From Euperipatoides rowelli (Eukaryota > Onychophora > Udeonychophora > Euonychophora > Peripatopsidae), in the NCBI GenBank assembly GCA_003024985.2, contig PXIH01S0054544.1: a stretch of 10,658 bases of DNA. One strand, 5' to 3'. The notes beneath the pieces were generated by a model. That model was not told the origin of the DNA. It did no database searches and saw only the letters and a program-made list of their open reading frames with translations. Shown here piece after piece: positions 1 to 7,265 of this stretch (the stretch's first letter is position 1; every line of letters begins with the position of its first letter). The position numbers were made by a program, and so were the translations under genes.

Positions 1-96
1 GTTATGAAGGATGTAAAAACAATGTATTGTAAATATAGAAACACAACAATTCATTAGTGTTGTATCCTGTTATGAAGGATGTTAAAACAATGTATT
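1..96. repeat. 28-bp direct repeat, two copies 68 bp apart
   Basis: Positions 1-28 and 69-96 are the same 28 bases with one mismatch; both begin GTTATGAAGGATGT. The offset is 68 bp. The first copy starts at the window edge, so more copies may lie to the left. The bases between them are AT-rich. It could be the end of a short tandem array or a simple local duplication. It has no coding content. Confidence 0.75.
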
Positions 97-757
97 TATT
101 GTATATAAAACAGTCGTTTTTCCTTCAGGCAAAACATATTAAAAAATGTTAGTTTAACATAACAACCAGAAAGTTTTAAGTAATTAACAAAAACATAAAG
201 GATGAATAATTTGGTTTTATTATTATAACTATTAAGAACTTTACATACCGTATGTATTTTATTTAATATATGAATATTGTCATTTTGCTCTGTGTATATT
301 GAATATGAGAGATATCAAATGATAAAGTTGACCAAGATGGTAAATGGTCTATATTACTTTATTTATGAAAAAAAAAAAAACACTTCACTTATTAAAACCT
401 ATTATGTCTCCATAGCAATGATATTTGCCATGGAGAAATACTATTTATTTATAAATCAATTATAACAAATCTTAGTTATGATTAATATTTCTATGTGAGA
501 CTACCTTCACACATGGCCCTCGCTAAGGGAAGGGGAGCTTCCTCCCCCCCCCCCAAAGTTGGAAATTACCTGAAATTTGGCAAAATCATGTTTCTAGTTG
601 CCAGATTGAGCTGGGTATTTTTGGTTATTGTTACATTACATTTTTGTTTCCCTACTCTTCAAGTTGGCACTGGACATGTATGAATATTTTGGTAAGCAAT
701 GAATATGCATGACTTTATTTGGTACACTGTAACTGAAGGTAAGTTGTAATTTCTTAG
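97..757. other. AT-rich non-coding flank left of the LINE
   Basis: No credible gene is visible here. Short open frames at 277-465 and 495-683 have no recognisable motif and one runs through a homopolymer, so I read them as chance. The stretch contains an A13 run (368-380), a small imperfect hairpin (CTCCATAGCAA at 408-418 against TTTGCCATGGAG at 424-435), and a C11 run (544-554) just after a purine-rich patch. The last 200 bases could be the LINE 5' untranslated region or host DNA; nothing in the sequence decides this. Confidence 0.5.
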
Positions 758-782
758 GACTTCCGGTAAGATGGCGACTGCA
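758..782 (+). promoter_or_regulatory. ETS-like site plus YY1/TISU-like start element at the LINE ORF1 start codon
   Basis: ACTTCCGGT (759-767) is the reverse complement of the strong ETS-family consensus ACCGGAAGT. Directly after it, TAAGATGGCGAC (768-779) matches the TISU/YY1 consensus SAASATGGCGGC at 10 of 12 positions. The ATG inside it (771-773) is the start codon of ORF1. TISU elements are known from animal genes with very short 5' leaders, where YY1 drives transcription and the same bases set translation initiation. I infer that the LINE carries its promoter and start codon in one compact block. No binding was tested. Confidence 0.45.
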
Positions 783-2000
783 AGCAGTTTTCTATCGAAT
801 GAGGAACATATTTCAATTGATAAATGGTTATTTATATTGAGAGATAAGATGAGAAATATGGAGTTTACTGTCAGAGATACTATTAATATTACGGAGAAGT
901 ATACTAGACTTGTAAACAGTTTAAGACATTGGAATAAAATTTTCAAATCAGCATTCAGCGAAAAACGTTTCATTTTTACAATGTATAAAGAAGACCAGGA
1001 GCTTAAAATGGATATTCCCAAAATATTATTAGAAATAATTGGAATAGAGGGGGAGGAAGCTGTGGTGGGTGTTTTCTTTCCTAGGAACAATAAATACATT
1101 GGCGTTGACTTTGCAATGGTAGAGCAAATGAAACTGTTGAAAACCAGTTTAAAGAGTATAATGGATTTGCAATAGTGCCAGCGAAATATGGAGAATTGAC
1201 GAAGTATGTGGACATAAGAGTGCATTGGGCACCTATACAGAATCAATTCACAGAAGTGAGTAAACCTTTAGAAAATATTTGATTATAACTTCTATAAAGC
1301 ATGAAGAATTTAATGTCAGTGAAAATATAGTTATTAAAACTGGGGTGATATTGATAAGGGGCATTCTCAGAACAAATGTAAGCAGTGTAATATACCTTAT
1401 TTACTAATAATGGGATCTTTATCTTTATTATTGGTAGTAAAAGGAAGGGAGCCCATATGCCTTAGTTGTAAGACAGTAGGCCACAAGACCTATGAATGTA
1501 AAGAAATAGAAATGTAATAAGTGTAATAAGTTTGTGGAGGGAGGGCATGTGGATGGGCCGTGTGATGGCAGTAAAATATCTTATGCTGAAGCGCTAAATA
1601 ATAAACATATACTTAAGTTGGCAGATTAAGATGAGAATCACTCAGATAATAAAAATATGGTTTTAAAAATAATGGTGTAGATGAGAATGTAGGGAGGGCA
1701 AGGACTGTTGATAATAGCAAACTTAATTTGGCATTGTCAACATTTAGACAAGAAAAGGATAATGAAATCTTTCAGCAGTGGCAGGAATCAGCAGTTCCAA
1801 ATAATGAGAATCAGAGTGATAATGAGTCAATTAATATGGAGGCGGGACATGTAGATGGGGAGGATGGAATAGTCAAAGACAAATATCCTTACACATTAGT
1901 GACTAAAAGAAATGTGAGGAAAAAGAGAATGACGGTGACTGATACTGGAGAGACTCCTACGGATGGAGATTACATGTGTCGTAAACTTTTCCATTTATGT
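771..2000 (+). pseudogene. LINE ORF1 (nucleic-acid-binding protein), broken
   Basis: ORF1 proteins bind the element RNA and chaperone it into the retrotransposition complex. The start is the ATG at 771. An open frame of 134 codons begins MATASSFLSN and ends at TAG 1173-1175. The sense then continues in another frame (about 1158-1282) with KYVDIRVHWAP, and in a third (1279-1407) with GVILIRGILRTN; these fit strands of an RRM-like fold. From 1383 the frame reads into a canonical CX2CX4HX4C knuckle (Cys 1458, Cys 1467, His 1482, Cys 1497), then shifts again to a second finger (1513-1563) followed by SYAEAL. The tail (1668 to about 1960) is hydrophilic and charged, rich in Asn, Asp and Glu. There are at least four frameshifts and several stops. 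The true C-terminus is lost where unrelated sequence starts near 1976; 4750-4930 may hold more of the tail. Confidence 0.8.
1458..1563 (+). other. Two CCHC zinc-knuckle motifs of ORF1
   Basis: Knuckle 1 (1458-1499) reads C-LS-C-KTVG-H-KTYE-C, a classic CX2CX4HX4C gag-type knuckle. Knuckle 2 (1513-1563) reads C-NK-C-NKFVEGG-H-VDGP-C, which is CX2CX7HX4C. They lie in different frames, separated by a one-base shift in the A-rich stretch 1500-1512. The metal ligands of both are intact. Such knuckles contact RNA or DNA in LINE ORF1 proteins. Confidence 0.75.
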
Positions 2001-2708
2001 CTAACCATTGGAATATTATTCTATCTCAAGACTGGTTACAAATTACTAATAATCTAATTTAGACCTTCCTTCTTACTATCTCTCTAGCACCTAATCTCCA
2101 GAATTAGAATAACCTTTATCCATTTTCCCCTCCTCCCAGTCAGATGAATCTTTAATGATCCCCTCCCTGAGGGTAAGAGTACCGGTGGACAAGATCAGCT
2201 CTTATCCCTTAGATTAGATGTCTATATACAGAACATAAGCAAGGAAGGGTGTCCCTAAACTAAAATAAATACCATTATCTCTCCACATCAACCCATGTCT
2301 ACACAGGATGCCTGGTAACACTTGAGCCAGAAGAGCCAAGACTCCTCTGGTCCCACCACTACCAGATACCCCCACAGACCTCAAAACTAATGCAGAAAGA
2401 TAAGACAAAGGAGACTTTGAAAGTGATTGAAGCTCCTACCCTATCATAGAAATAGCCTAACAGAATCACCTTCATTGTCGAAACATTTCTAAGAATAAAA
2501 TCCTAGGCTAAATTTCCTTAATTAAAATAGCTAAATTAGAAAGACTGACATATGGGGATAAAACATTACTGTTTTCTTATCCCCGGCAGATAGAGTCCTG
2601 GTACTACCCACCATAAGGCCACACAACTAATAAAATATACTCCAATAGTAAAATGAATTCTCACATAAAAATATAAAATATTAAAATAATTAAAGAATGA
2701 ATAAATCA
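1976..2708. other. Unidentified C-rich block inside the LINE, possibly an insert in reverse orientation
   Basis: The LINE sense strand is purine-rich and poor in C. From about 1976, and most clearly from 2080 to 2640, the + strand becomes C- and pyrimidine-rich, so the minus strand here resembles the LINE sense strand in composition. The longest minus open frames (2214-2408 and 2566-2748) show no domain I recognise. A short hairpin (GGGGATAA 2554-2561 with TTATCCCC 2577-2584) lies inside. A reverse-oriented fragment of another retroelement is the best guess; the left junction is approximate. Confidence 0.35.
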
Positions 2709-2827
2709 AATTTGCCATGCTATGTCTATTAAAGAAACACCCCAACACAAAAAGTTAAATTAAAAANNNAATTTGCCATGCTATGTCTATTAAAGAAATA
2801 CCCCAACACAAAAAGTTAAATTAAAAA
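2709..2827. repeat. 58-bp duplication flanking an N gap
   Basis: Positions 2709-2766 and 2770-2827 are 58-base copies differing at one base (C against T in GAAACACCCC / GAAATACCCC). Exactly three N bases (2767-2769) separate them. Two contig ends that overlap but were not merged would give this pattern. A true tandem duplication, or an array of unknown copy number collapsed at the gap, is the alternative. Confidence 0.9.
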
Positions 2828-2913
2828 GCTTTGGTTTTAATGGTTAAATTAAAATAAAATATTGGTTTTGACATTTTGGAAATATAAGATTTAAAAATGG
2901 ATTATTTTAAACT

Positions 2914-3129
2914 ATAGTGAACTAACTCACTTTTTACATTTTCTGAGTTAAACAATAACATGAGGACTTAAGGAATAATCTAGGTCAGGAAGATTGATCT
3001 ATGCTGCTGGGTCAATCACAGACAGTTATACAGCACTGTTAGCCAACTATAACCAGGTAGAGTTACATGTAAAATCATATCTAAAACTACTTGTTTCTCA
3101 AATGTAAGTTTTTTGGCTTAGTTCACTAT
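2914..3129. repeat. 12-bp inverted repeat, possible remnant ends of a small element
   Basis: ATAGTGAACTAA (2914-2925) reappears as its exact reverse complement TTAGTTCACTAT (3118-3129), enclosing about 190 bp. The arms could be terminal repeats of a roughly 216-bp MITE with TA-like target bases, but the flanks (TA on the left, TG on the right) do not match. Similarity fades quickly beyond the 12 bases. It may be chance. Confidence 0.3.
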
Positions 3130-3351
3130 GGCTTAAGATGATCCAAATATAATTACATAAGTGAATATGTTCTTCTGAGCACACTCCCGGAGACTGTTAT
3201 GTTTAATCGTAGATTGTGTTTTTCATCTAAGGCTGCATGGATGATTTTCAAATGGATACTTTGCCTTCTGGTTAAGACGAGCAGGTACTTCTTCAAGCAT
3301 TTCATATTGTATCAGGCAGTGGTCAGCTTCCTTGTATGGCTCCAAATTTTG

Positions 3352-3420
3352 TGACGTCAGTGATTAGGTGTTTGCAAAATGGACCTATTTATATGGTTTG
3401 AAACACTGTTCGGCCAAACT
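3352..3420 (+). promoter_or_regulatory. Candidate RNA polymerase II core promoter: CRE, TATA, initiator
   Basis: TGACGTCA (3352-3359) is a perfect palindromic CRE (CREB/ATF site). TATTTATA (3386-3393) is a TATA-box variant. CCAAACT (3414-3420) fits the initiator consensus YYANWYY, with the A at 3416. Setting +1 at 3416 puts the TATA start at -30 and the CRE at -64 to -57, both normal spacings. Each element alone is weak evidence in AT-rich DNA; the spacing and the splice donor downstream make the group worth noting. No transcript evidence is available. Confidence 0.25.
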
Positions 3421-3498
3421 TTTCATTAAAAATTGCCTGCATTTTGGTCACCTGTTCAGGTTTATTGAAGTTAACTGCGATTGGTTTACAAGGTAAGT
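3416..3498 (+). other. Candidate non-coding first exon with consensus splice donor
   Basis: If transcription starts at 3416, an exon of about 76 nt would end at the donor AAG|GTAAGT (3490-3498), a full match to the U1 consensus. The exon contains no ATG, as expected for a 5' untranslated exon. No partner exon is recognisable downstream, and the LINE resumes at about 4740. It could be the relic of a host gene start, or part of an inserted element. This is inference from motif spacing only. Confidence 0.2.
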
Positions 3499-4588
3499 TT
3501 TAATCCTCTGACACAAAATCTTAAAAATTGAAGAAATAAATACACAAAATGAAATTGGATATTTTGCAGTAGGCTACAGATTGAAAATATGATTTTTTTA
3601 CAGAATATTAAAAAATATACATTGTATAGAATACAGATGTTGTTGATAAATATTTGTTTAGAATCAAATGCTGTATATTAATATTATACAAACAAATAAA
3701 TTGGAGGGTCAATTTCCATAGTGATAATACAAATGAATAAAAATTCAATTTGGTGGAAAAATACAGTTTGAATAGAACAGTTCCATTAAATTAATTTCAC
3801 TAGCAGTTAGTAGGCTACACAATTTTATCAGGTAAAAAGTTCTTCATCAGAATTAACAGTTTTTGGATTAAGAGTAATTTTTATATTCTAGAGGTATACA
3901 AATAAAAATGCTTTATGAGAGGTATATGATATTAGTCCAATATTAGATTTTAGAGGTTAAACAGGTAATAGTCCAGCATTAATTTTACAGGTGTTGATTA
4001 ATAGGTTACAAAGAGAATTGAAGGTTACGCAGTCCAGCAGATTGTTCCCAATTTCTAGCATTATATTGTAATAGTACATTGAGTCCATGAGACAGTTTAT
4101 ATAAATTTTGACAGATTACTAGCAATGAACAGGATACGACTTAAAAAAAAAAAAAATTGTCTTTTTCTTTATATGTTTTAATTACGTTTTCACAAACAAA
4201 GTCCAGGGAGGTTATGAAAATTAAAATAAATAAATAAATTTTCTTCCTCTTTATATTTCCACAATTTTCATCCACTTCCTTAGTGGTGAAAAAAATTAAA
4301 TCAACCCTCTGTTGAATAAAAACACTAGTTATAAAATATGTAAATTTGATTCATATATTTTTATTTTAAATAAAATTTTGATTGAGGGAACCAGCTCTTT
4401 TCTGAGAGATAAACAAATTGAATGAATGTAAAATGAAGGATCAAGAATTATATTGCTGCGGCTTTTCAGATATAAAGAAAAGGTGAAAATATTGTTGATA
4501 AAAAAAAAAAAAAAGACTAATAAAATACTCAATGTATACCAAAATGTAGTAAAAAATTGGTTTTAAATAATATAGGCTACCGTATAAA

Positions 4589-4638
4589 TTTACTGTAAAT
4601 ATTGCTGTATTGATTTACTGTAAATACTACTGTATTGA
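4589..4638. repeat. 25-bp tandem duplication
   Basis: Two adjacent 25-base units starting TTTACTGTAAAT (4589-4613 and 4614-4638) differ at two positions. A partial third unit may begin with TTTA at 4639. It lies in the AT-rich orphan segment and has no coding content. Confidence 0.8.
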
Positions 4639-4740
4639 TTTATGACAAATGTTAAATTTGTAAGCAAAAAGAAAACAATCCTAATATAACTGGCAAAATA
4701 AATTGGTTAAAAAATGATGTTGAGGAATGATGATAAGTGG

Positions 4741-5010
4741 GGGACAATTAAATGAGGGTCATAAATATGGCACTCATTTATGAAGAGGATGACTTAATGC
4801 ATATTAAAGTCAGATACTTCACATGCATGGTAAAAACACGGATGGGAAGGTAAGAATAATAGACGTCAGTAATAGTATAAATGGAACGAATAAGAATAGT
4901 GAAGAAATAGCTAGTAAACGGAGTGGAAAAGGAGAAATTTGATGGTGAGTAAGATGGTATATACGGTACATTAATTTTGCTGTTTATGGCCCATAGACGC
5001 AATAAAATAT
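4741..5010 (+). other. Probable LINE ORF1 tail / inter-ORF region
   Basis: The + strand becomes purine-rich and C-poor again, like the LINE. One frame around 4845-4940 reads GKVRIIDVSNSINGTNKN and on into Lys/Glu/Ser-rich sequence, similar in character to the hydrophilic ORF1 tail at 1728-1960. I infer that the LINE resumes somewhere in this stretch, just before the endonuclease. The junction cannot be placed exactly, and there is no motif to prove it. Confidence 0.35.
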
Positions 5011-5680
5011 TATCACAGTCTTGTTTCCATCAATGTTAAGTAATAGTAATAATACAAATGTAATGATTAAAATGCTATCTAAGTTTAATGAAGATATTTA
5101 TGTCTTGCAGGAAACCCCACAGAATGATTAAGTACAGCAATTTGGTGTAGAGACATTTTAAAAATAACTATGTTATAAAGGAGAGTTCCAGTATTACTAG
5201 ACGCAGTGGTATGGCGATATTAAAACCTCCAAAGCACTGACGGGGATATTAAGGAGATAGGTAATGTTGGTGAAAGTATCATGGTAATGAGGTTAAAAAT
5301 AGGAGATGTGGATATGACTATAGTTAATGTTCACTTGCCAGTTGTGGATAAATTGAAGAATGAAGTTTGGTAAGAAATTAACAAAATATGTAAAAAAAAA
5401 GTTCTGATTTTTGTGTTGTGGCTGGTGATATGAATATTGTATGAAGGATGAAAGAACGGTTCAGCTAATTTTGGATAAATACAACTTGATAGATGTTGCT
5501 GATTATAGTATATAGGAAAGGATGGAATTTCTACGGAGGGTTAGATATGAGACCATCAAGCAGCTTGGATAGAATATATTCTTGAATAATAATAGAGTAT
5601 CCTATGATTTGGATTTTGTAGTGATTCCTTATACGGATCATATCAGCCTGTTGTGGACGATTAAGGATTATATGAATAGA
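5011..5680 (+). pseudogene. APE-type endonuclease domain of LINE ORF2, broken
   Basis: The domain cleaves target DNA to prime reverse transcription. Its conserved blocks appear in order but in different frames: VSINVK (5023-5040, Asn block), VLQET (about 5102-5116, with the catalytic Glu at 5111), RRSGMAIL (5199-5222), TIVNVHLP (about 5317-5340), VVAGDMNIV (about 5415-5441, GDxN block), SSSLDRIY (about 5555-5578), and YTDH (about 5630-5641, the SDH block). Total length of about 210 codons matches the family. Stops at 5129, 5371 and 5442, plus frameshifts around 5180, 5238, 5400, 5520-5550 and 5580, inactivate it. The recognised catalytic blocks themselves are not obviously mutated, so inactivation is by frame loss. 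Confidence 0.85.
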
Positions 5681-6323
5681 AACGAAGCCTTTTATAGAAT
5701 TGGGATGATACCAACTTGGACTACGGATATAGTAAGTAATGTCAATGAAAGTGTTGAAATATTTGAGGTTTGTATAAATAATATGGTTAACCTTTAATTA
5801 AATGGTCAATAATTAAGACAACAATTTATCATATTGCACTGGATGGTATGTTGAAGGGGAAAAATATTAATATAGAAATTGAAAGAATAAATGGGTTAAT
5901 AGATATAAAGATTAATGATGAGGTAAAGAATTGTATGGAGTTGTGTGATCTACGTTTAAGACTGGAATATCTTATGGGTTAGTAGGGAAGATAATGAGAA
6001 TGAAATTAAAGTGAAGAAGTGGTAGTCACAGCACGATCTCCGAGATGGCTTTTAATTTCCAGGTTGAAAAAGATAATGTGCTCATCTAATGTGCACTGTA
6101 TTGGGTATAGTGACAGGGTGTACACTTCTAATATTGACATTGTACAGATCATCCAAAGAGGGTTCATTCATAGAAATAAATTTTTAGGGAATACGGATCA
6201 TAAGGTTTTTATTGAATTTATGGGGTAAAATAAATATAACATATACAAATCAAAAATAATGCATATTGTGATAATAGTGGGTGTGCTCATTTGGATTATC
6301 TATTTACTAGAGATTAATTAAAT
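5681..6323 (+). pseudogene. LINE ORF2 linker between endonuclease and RT, broken
   Basis: After the YTDH block the frame continues with LLWTIKDYMNRNEAFYRIG to a stop at 5795-5797. Further translated pieces (about 5810-5980, with NIEIERINGLIDIKINDE) look like the Ile/Glu/Lys-rich helical linker of LINE ORF2. From about 6000 to 6315 similarity is too weak to name motifs, though an open frame runs 6019-6228. The MITE at 6324 cuts the linker here. Confidence 0.55.
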
Positions 6324-6931
6324 CAGTGATGGGCAAACTTTTTTTAGGAGCGGGCCAAATAAAAAAGAAAAAACTTTATATGGGCCAATATAATTTATTA
6401 AAAAACTCAAGAATATTGAGATGTTAAAAACCGGTAATTATTGGATCCCGTTTCTAGACTATCGTATGCTTATGCGCAGATGTTAAAAACGCAGTAATTG
6501 TCACTTAGTCTTATTGACTTATAGGATCCAGTTTCTAGACTCTCGTATATGGCGTGTATGTGTATATGCGCAGATGTTAAAAACGGGTAATGTCACTTAG
6601 TCTTATTGACTTATTACTTCCCGTTTCTAGACTCTCGTGTTTCTAGACTCTCGTGTATTAGTGTGTATTAGCGCGCTTCTGTTGTCATTAATATAAACTC
6701 ATAAACGGTAAATTCAAATTCTTCTTTCAAAATCTTGTTTCTATTTTTTTTTATTTAAATATAAAAGCAAATAAGTATATTTTAATAATTTTATGCATAT
6801 TTAAATGAAATTTTTTAAAACATTGAAATTGAAGATTTGTATACTATGTTTTTTTTATAATCTGTGGTGGGCTGGATAGAACCTCTAAGTGGGCCGGATC
6901 TGGCCCACAGGCCGTAGTTTGCCCATCACTG
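6324..6931. mobile_element. hAT-type MITE of 608 bp with perfect 8-bp target-site duplication
   Basis: The ends are a perfect 16-bp terminal inverted repeat, CAGTGATGGGCAAACT (6324-6339 and its reverse complement 6916-6931). The flanks are identical 8-mers AATTAAAT (6316-6323 and 6932-6939). An 8-bp duplication with CA-starting ends is the signature of the hAT superfamily, and this 8-mer fits the nnnTAnnn pattern of the Buster group. GGGCCA motifs lie just inside both ends. No transposase frame exists, so it is non-autonomous and was mobilised by a hAT transposase elsewhere. The interior is mostly a small minisatellite (6420-6660) and AT-rich filler. Orientation is arbitrary. Confidence 0.95.
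6420..6660. repeat. Minisatellite of 59-94-bp units inside the first MITE
   Basis: Three units begin with GATGTTAAAAAC: 6420-6478 (short, 59 bp), 6479-6572 (94 bp) and 6573 to about 6660. Each carries TTTCTAGACT followed by TCGT a few bases on. Units 2 and 3 also share TGTCACTTAGTCTTATTGAC. Unit 1 lacks that block, so it is an internally deleted copy. Inside unit 3, GTTTCTAGACTCTCGT is itself duplicated in tandem (6623-6638, 6639-6654). Copy number probably varies between copies of this MITE. Confidence 0.85.
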
Positions 6932-6946
6932 AATTAAATACTGTCT

Positions 6947-6989
6947 TAAAGAGTTATATAGCCTAAGTTATAGGCTATATAACTCTTTA
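6947..6989. repeat. Perfect 19-bp foldback with 5-base loop
   Basis: TAAAGAGTTATATAGCCTA (6947-6965) pairs without mismatch with 6971-6989 across the loop AGTTA. It starts 8 bases after the right target duplication of the first MITE, in what should be LINE linker. The surrounding LINE is heavily mutated while the arms are identical, so the foldback is probably young. Its form suits a short-range template switch; it could also form a stem in RNA. Confidence 0.9.
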
Positions 6990-7030
6990 TCATGGCTTAT
7001 CATGTCAATAATTTTTTAATGTTTTAACTA

Positions 7031-7059
7031 TTTTTTTTTTTTTTTTTGGGGGGGGGGGG
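7031..7059. repeat. T17-G12 homopolymer junction
   Basis: Seventeen T (7031-7047) run straight into twelve G (7048-7059). The lengths are likely to be imprecise because such runs are hard to sequence. It lies in the damaged LINE linker between the foldback and the RT. Confidence 0.9.
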
Positions 7060-7257
7060 ATTTAGTGAAGAACATGTATATGCTAATTTTTTCAGATCTA
7101 TCTAAAGATCATTCCAAAATAATATTTATTTAAGGATTTTGGTATAGACAATAATAAATATAGGCAGATCACCTTATCTAATTACGATTCTTAGTATCTG
7201 GAGAAAATGATTATGAATAGGGTGAATAAATATATAGAGGGGTTTGTTATCTGGAAT
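7060..7257 (+). pseudogene. LINE ORF2, N-terminal part of the reverse transcriptase, broken
   Basis: The frame 7153-7191 reads NKYRQITLSNYDS, corresponding to the RT block usually seen as YRPISLxxxxxK. It then meets TAG 7192-7194 and continues YLEKMIMNRVNKYIEGFV, matching the helix that follows. Upstream, YANFF (about 7077-7091) resembles the block before the finger region, but it is only about 25 codons from the YRQITL block. The intervening PGPDG region, normally several dozen residues, is not seen, so an internal deletion is likely. The second MITE cuts the domain immediately after this part. Confidence 0.75.
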
Positions 7258-7265
7258 GGTGTTTG

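Larger units (their letters stand above)
2828..4740. other. Unidentified AT-rich segment between LINE ORF1 and ORF2
   Basis: No open frame of credible length or recognisable domain is present on either strand. The segment separates ORF1 from the endonuclease in what should be an almost continuous LINE, so it is either an insertion or host sequence between two adjacent LINE fragments. It contains a 12-bp inverted repeat (2914-2925 and 3118-3129), a promoter-like cluster (3352-3498), weak repeats of TAGTCCA at 3933 and 3969, A14 and A15 runs (4143-4156, 4500-4514) and a 25-bp tandem duplication (4589-4638). I saw no flanking terminal repeats or target duplication. Confidence 0.5.

Noticed and set aside
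408-435. Imperfect hairpin CTCCATAGCAA / TTTGCCATGGAG.
   Set aside because: Short arms with a mismatch are expected by chance in this much AT-rich DNA; no terminal repeat or terminator role fits.
277-683. Two short open frames of 62 codons each on the + strand (277-465 and 495-683).
   Set aside because: No domain, no context, biased by AT-rich sequence and a C11/A13 run; best explained by chance.
736-757. Consensus splice donor AAG|GTAAGT (739) followed by an acceptor-like TTTCTTAG (757) just before the ORF1 start.
   Set aside because: The implied intron is only 19 nt, too short for ordinary animal splicing; no second pair was found.
659-1246. A 195-codon minus-strand open frame opposite ORF1.
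   Set aside because: It is the antisense shadow of ORF1, whose + strand reading has recognisable LINE character and leads into the CCHC knuckles.
4329-5002. Minus-strand open frames at 4329-4532 and 4778-5002.
   Set aside because: Low-complexity hydrophobic or Ser/Tyr-rich translations of AT-rich DNA, one starting in an A15 run; no domain recognised.
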